Shown here: positions 6,127 to 8,654 of the stretch, one piece after another
Layout of the letters: every line of letters starts with the position of its first letter
Position numbering within the stretch: the stretch's first letter is position 1
NCBI GenBank assembly: GCA_030668025.1
Contig: DAOUUT010000153.1
Span: forward strand, 1 to 8,654
Origin: Promethearchaeota archaeon
Lineage (GTDB): Archaea > Asgardarchaeota > Lokiarchaeia > Sigynarchaeales > SOKP01
Direction: 5' to 3'
Length of the DNA stretch: 8,654 nt
Program-made: the position numbers and the translations under genes
The notes under the pieces: generated by a model
The model's database searches: none
Told to the model about the DNA's origin: nothing
Seen by the model: only the letters and a program-made list of their open reading frames with translations

Positions 6127-7164
6127 ATGGAGAATTCAAGCACATTGAATAATACAATGGTACTCGTAGATAACCTAACTGTCACCTTTGGGGAAAATCA
6201 GGTTGTGAACGATGTATCTTTTAGTGTGAAGCAAGGGGAAATCATTGGTATGTTTGGAATCTCAGGCGCTGGAAAAACAACAATTATTAGGGTTCTAACA
6301 TGCCAAATTGAAAAGAAAAATTGGAGTGGAAATGTTGTAGTTACAGGTTTAGATCCTAGTAATAAAAGAGATCATTCGAAAATTCTAAGTAATATTGGAT
6401 ATGTACCTCAACTAGAACTATTGAATTTATATTTTGAATTAAATCCTATGGCAAATGTCGGAGTTTTTACATCTACTTATGGAATGGACAAAAGAAAGGC
6501 TAAAGAAACCGCTGAAAAGCTGTTTAAAATATTAGACATTCCTGAGGACACTTGGAAAAATCGGGTATCGCGGATGAGCGGGGGCGAAAAAAAGCGTCTT
6601 TCAATGGCTATTGGTTTAATACATAACCCCCAAGTTCTCTTTCTTGACGAACCCACAACGGGGGTGGATGCGTCGAAACGCTATGATATACTTAGTTATC
6701 TAAAGAAGTTAAATCAGCATCTAAACACAACCATGTTTATTATTACACACGATTTAGAAGCGGCTCTAATATGTGATAAAACTGCGATATTAAGGGAGGG
6801 GAAATTACTCGAATTTGACACACCTCAAAATTTAGTATCTTCTTTGCCTAGCGGGGGATTAGTAGCGCGAATTTCAATCGAAAATTTAGATCAACAAGTA
6901 ATAAAAATGGTTCAAAAATTTAATTCAGTCAAAAATGTATTACGCGTTGGAAATGAAACTATCGAAGTATTAATGGAAAATTTTGAGAATAACTTACCTA
7001 AATTAATGAAATACTTATTTGAGAATGAAGTTAAAATTTATTCAATGAGTAGGGATATTGCCAATTTTAGAAGATTCTTTCAGATTAGAATCCAAGAGGA
7101 AGGAGAAAAAGAAAATGAAGAAAATATTTCTGAAATAAAGAGTGAAGGTGGAATTAAATCTTAA
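6127..7164 (+). CDS. ABC transporter ATP-binding protein (exporter class)
   Basis: Cytoplasmic ATPase that powers the two permeases encoded just upstream. All nucleotide-binding motifs are visible in its 345 residues: Walker A GISGAGKT (44-51), Q-loop Gln95 in GYVPQ, signature MSGGE (150-154, a variant of LSGGQ), Walker B VLFLDEP (170-176), D-loop GVDAS (179-183) and switch His208 in IITHD. From about 245 a C-terminal domain of about 80 residues (LVARISIENLDQQVIK onward) resembles the regulatory tails of DrrA/NatA-type exporters, ending in a charged Glu/Lys-rich tail (323-345). One ATPase for two permeases suggests a homodimer under a permease heterodimer. The start is at 6127, two bases from the permease stop at 6125, and has a good SD. 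The GAAGGTGGA near its end carries the SD for the following gene, and the two reading frames probably overlap by seven bases. Confidence 0.93.
   Translation: MENSSTLNNTMVLVDNLTVTFGENQVVNDVSFSVKQGEIIGMFGISGAGKTTIIRVLTCQIEKKNWSGNVVVTGLDPSNKRDHSKILSNIGYVPQLELLNLYFELNPMANVGVFTSTYGMDKRKAKETAEKLFKILDIPEDTWKNRVSRMSGGEKKRLSMAIGLIHNPQVLFLDEPTTGVDASKRYDILSYLKKLNQHLNTTMFIITHDLEAALICDKTAILREGKLLEFDTPQNLVSSLPSGGLVARISIENLDQQVIKMVQKFNSVKNVLRVGNETIEVLMENFENNLPKLMKYLFENEVKIYSMSRDIANFRRFFQIRIQEEGEKENEENISEIKSEGGIKS
7145..7151 (+). promoter_or_regulatory. SD sequence of the repeat-protein gene, inside the ATPase gene
   Basis: AAGGTGG lies six bases before ATC at 7158. Sequence and spacing equal those of the zinc-ribbon gene (AAGGTGG, six bases, GTG). 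The first in-frame ATG, at 7203, lies 51 bases downstream, too far to use this site. Confidence 0.55.
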
Positions 7165-8654
7165 AATTAAGTCGGAAAAACGAAAAAAGATTAAAAAATT
7201 TTATGATAGTCTGTATTCTTATAGGAACTCCAATCATAACTTTAGTTTTAATAAATGTTCGTTGGACTTATTTTATTGATGAAAAAGACGTAGAGCAAGT
7301 TAAAAATATGGCGACTTCATTTACAAGCACGCACCATAACGAGATAGGGCTGTTTGTAGAACCAGAAATTGATCCAAATTTTAGAGCTATTGATTCTATT
7401 AATTTCACATTTTCAAGTATTTATGCTCCTGAATTAATAAATCCTAATAATAATTATAATGAGTCTTTTTCCAGTAATTTCTTTTTTGATTACATCTTTG
7501 AAAAACAAAATACCGATGGATCCTATTCAGATATAGCAGGATTTGGAAATATGCTTTCAACCTATGAAGCAATCGAAACTTTAGAGATAGCCAATAAATC
7601 GTATCTTGAACGCAAGATAAATCTTGGAGACACGAGTAATATCGCAAATTACCTTTCAGCTTCTTTAAACGAAGGGGGGTGGGGCTTTAAGGCTAATCAG
7701 TTCTTAAACGATTCTGACATTATTTCTACTTTCTGTGCAATTGAACTTGCGTATAGTTTATCAGAGAGTTCTTTACTTCTAAATCAAAATATCGAAGAAT
7801 TTATTAATTCAACATGGTTAGCAGGTAGTTATCGAATAGCAAATGATTCTTTAACTTCAAATCCAGAATCGACCTTCTATGGCGTAAGAGCTTTTTTAGG
7901 AATGAACATGTCCTATAATTTCGTTGAACTATTACTCATTGAAGCTTATTTTAATTCGTTGTATAACCCAAATGATGGGGGCTATATAAACATTGAAGCT
8001 GGTACTACTGATGTCCAATCAACTTATTACGCCATTTCTTCGCTAAATTTATTAGGACATCCTTTAACAAACGCTTCTAAAACGTTAGAATTTGTCTTAA
8101 ATTGCTCAAATAATGATGGAGGCTTTAGTACAAATCCAAATGTAACTAAGTCTGATTTCACATCTGGTTGGGCAGCGATGAAGTCAATTAAGATTTTAGA
8201 AAGCATGTTAATTCTTACGCCTGATCAAATTAATTTTATAAACCAGATTACCATTGATTATTACAATTGGTTACACTTTTACCAAGCAAAAAACGCTCTA
8301 TTTGGGCAAATAACAATTGAAACTAATTATTTTGGAATTTTAACTTATTTTAGTATGGGGTATTTCGATTCAATACAGACCACCAAATTTCAAAACATAA
8401 TAAGCAATATCTTAAACTTTACAAAAGCATGTTATAATATTAACGATGGAGGATTTGGTTCACAACCAGGTCAAGAAGCAACGCTTTTTGCTACATATTG
8501 TGGATTAAAACTGTTTCAAATCCTTAATCCCGCTGATCGACCTTGGTTTCTTCCAAGTACTTTAAATCTAACAAAGAATTTCTTGTCTAACATGCAAAAT
8601 CCTGATGGAGGTTTCAGAGTTGGGGACGATATCGATTATTTACTATCTCTTTTC
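7158..8654 (+). CDS. Membrane-anchored extracellular alpha-toroid (squalene cyclase/prenyltransferase-type) repeat protein, C-terminus outside the window
   Basis: The frame is open to the right edge (499 codons from ATC 7158; 484 from ATG 7203). A basic N-terminus (SRKNEKRLKN) and one hydrophobic helix (about 16-34) predict a signal anchor with the rest outside the cell. Then come about eight repeats of roughly 50 residues with the DGG[FY] / GG[FW]G signature of the squalene-hopene cyclase/prenyltransferase toroid: NTDGSYSD (7509-7532), EGGWGF (7671-7688), AGSYRI (about 7824), NDGGYI (7971-7988), NDGGFS (8112-8129), a degenerate copy near 8280-8310, NDGGFGS (8442-8462) and PDGGFR (8601-8618). 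Between them sit helices such as STYYAISSLNLLG. No class II cyclase DxDD or prenyltransferase zinc site is visible, so it may be a binding protein, not an enzyme. Twelve N-x-S/T sequons are spread over the repeats. Operon position ties it to the exporter. The start is uncertain (ATC 7158 or ATG 7203). Confidence 0.8.
   Translation, partial: MLKLSRKNEKRLKNFMIVCILIGTPIITLVLINVRWTYFIDEKDVEQVKNMATSFTSTHHNEIGLFVEPEIDPNFRAIDSINFTFSSIYAPELINPNNNYNESFSSNFFFDYIFEKQNTDGSYSDIAGFGNMLSTYEAIETLEIANKSYLERKINLGDTSNIANYLSASLNEGGWGFKANQFLNDSDIISTFCAIELAYSLSESSLLLNQNIEEFINSTWLAGSYRIANDSLTSNPESTFYGVRAFLGMNMSYNFVELLLIEAYFNSLYNPNDGGYINIEAGTTDVQSTYYAISSLNLLGHPLTNASKTLEFVLNCSNNDGGFSTNPNVTKSDFTSGWAAMKSIKILESMLILTPDQINFINQITIDYYNWLHFYQAKNALFGQITIETNYFGILTYFSMGYFDSIQTTKFQNIISNILNFTKACYNINDGGFGSQPGQEATLFATYCGLKLFQILNPADRPWFLPSTLNLTKNFLSNMQNPDGGFRVGDDIDYLLSLF

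Noticed and set aside
7444..7647. Minus-strand 67-codon frame opposite the repeat protein
   Set aside because: It is antisense to the first toroid repeats and has no protein-like pattern.
7506..8618. DNA-level repeat array or CRISPR-like element suggested by recurring GATGGAGG
   Set aside because: The recurrences are in frame, about 140-180 bases apart, and encode the DGG motif of the protein repeats. The intervening DNA is coding and not repeated.

Overview
The window looks like a piece of an AT-rich archaeal genome (roughly 30% GC by eye). The archaeal assignment rests on four things. There is an ADP-forming acyl-CoA synthetase alpha subunit. Several genes have a TATA-like box about 25-35 bases before the ATG and no Shine-Dalgarno (SD) sequence, which suggests leaderless transcripts. 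Gene ends carry T-rich tracts instead of GC-rich hairpins. There is also a small CxxC / CxHH protein that I recall, without being able to check, as typical of Asgard (Lokiarchaeia-like) genomes. The Asgard placement is therefore tentative; archaeal is fairly safe.

Left part (1-2904), all on the minus strand. Reading in the direction of transcription, these are the alpha subunit of an ADP-forming acyl-CoA synthetase (2904-1492), a membrane protein with a C-terminal zinc ribbon (1356-835), and the N-terminal 217 residues of an AMP-forming acyl-CoA synthetase (653 to the edge). Each has its own upstream promoter-like stretch, so they are probably neighbouring single units and not a tight operon. 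Two of the three handle acyl-CoA thioesters: one makes them at the cost of ATP to AMP, the other can recover ATP from them. The ATP-grasp beta subunit that the ADP-forming enzyme needs is not in view.

Middle (2905-3737). A divergent promoter region of about 170 bases separates the alpha subunit from a plus-strand gene for a 189-residue protein of unknown function with a small putative metal-binding N-terminal module.

Right part (3738-8654), plus strand: a probable four-gene operon. Two paralogous ABC-2 type permeases (383 and about 410 residues), an ABC ATPase (345 residues) and a membrane-anchored extracellular protein with squalene-cyclase/prenyltransferase-type alpha-toroid repeats (open at the right edge) follow each other with almost no spacing. 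In all three junctions the ribosome binding site is encoded in the last codons of the upstream gene, so translation is probably coupled. The permeases most likely form a heterodimer driven by one ATPase homodimer, with the repeat protein acting on the outer face; the cargo is unknown.

The most unusual observation is that two of these four genes (second permease and repeat protein) have no ATG, GTG or TTG where the ribosome binding site and the protein homology or topology require a start. Correctly spaced ATT and ATC codons sit there instead. The second permease is therefore about 130 residues longer than an ATG-only gene call would give. No tRNA, rRNA, CRISPR array or mobile element was seen.
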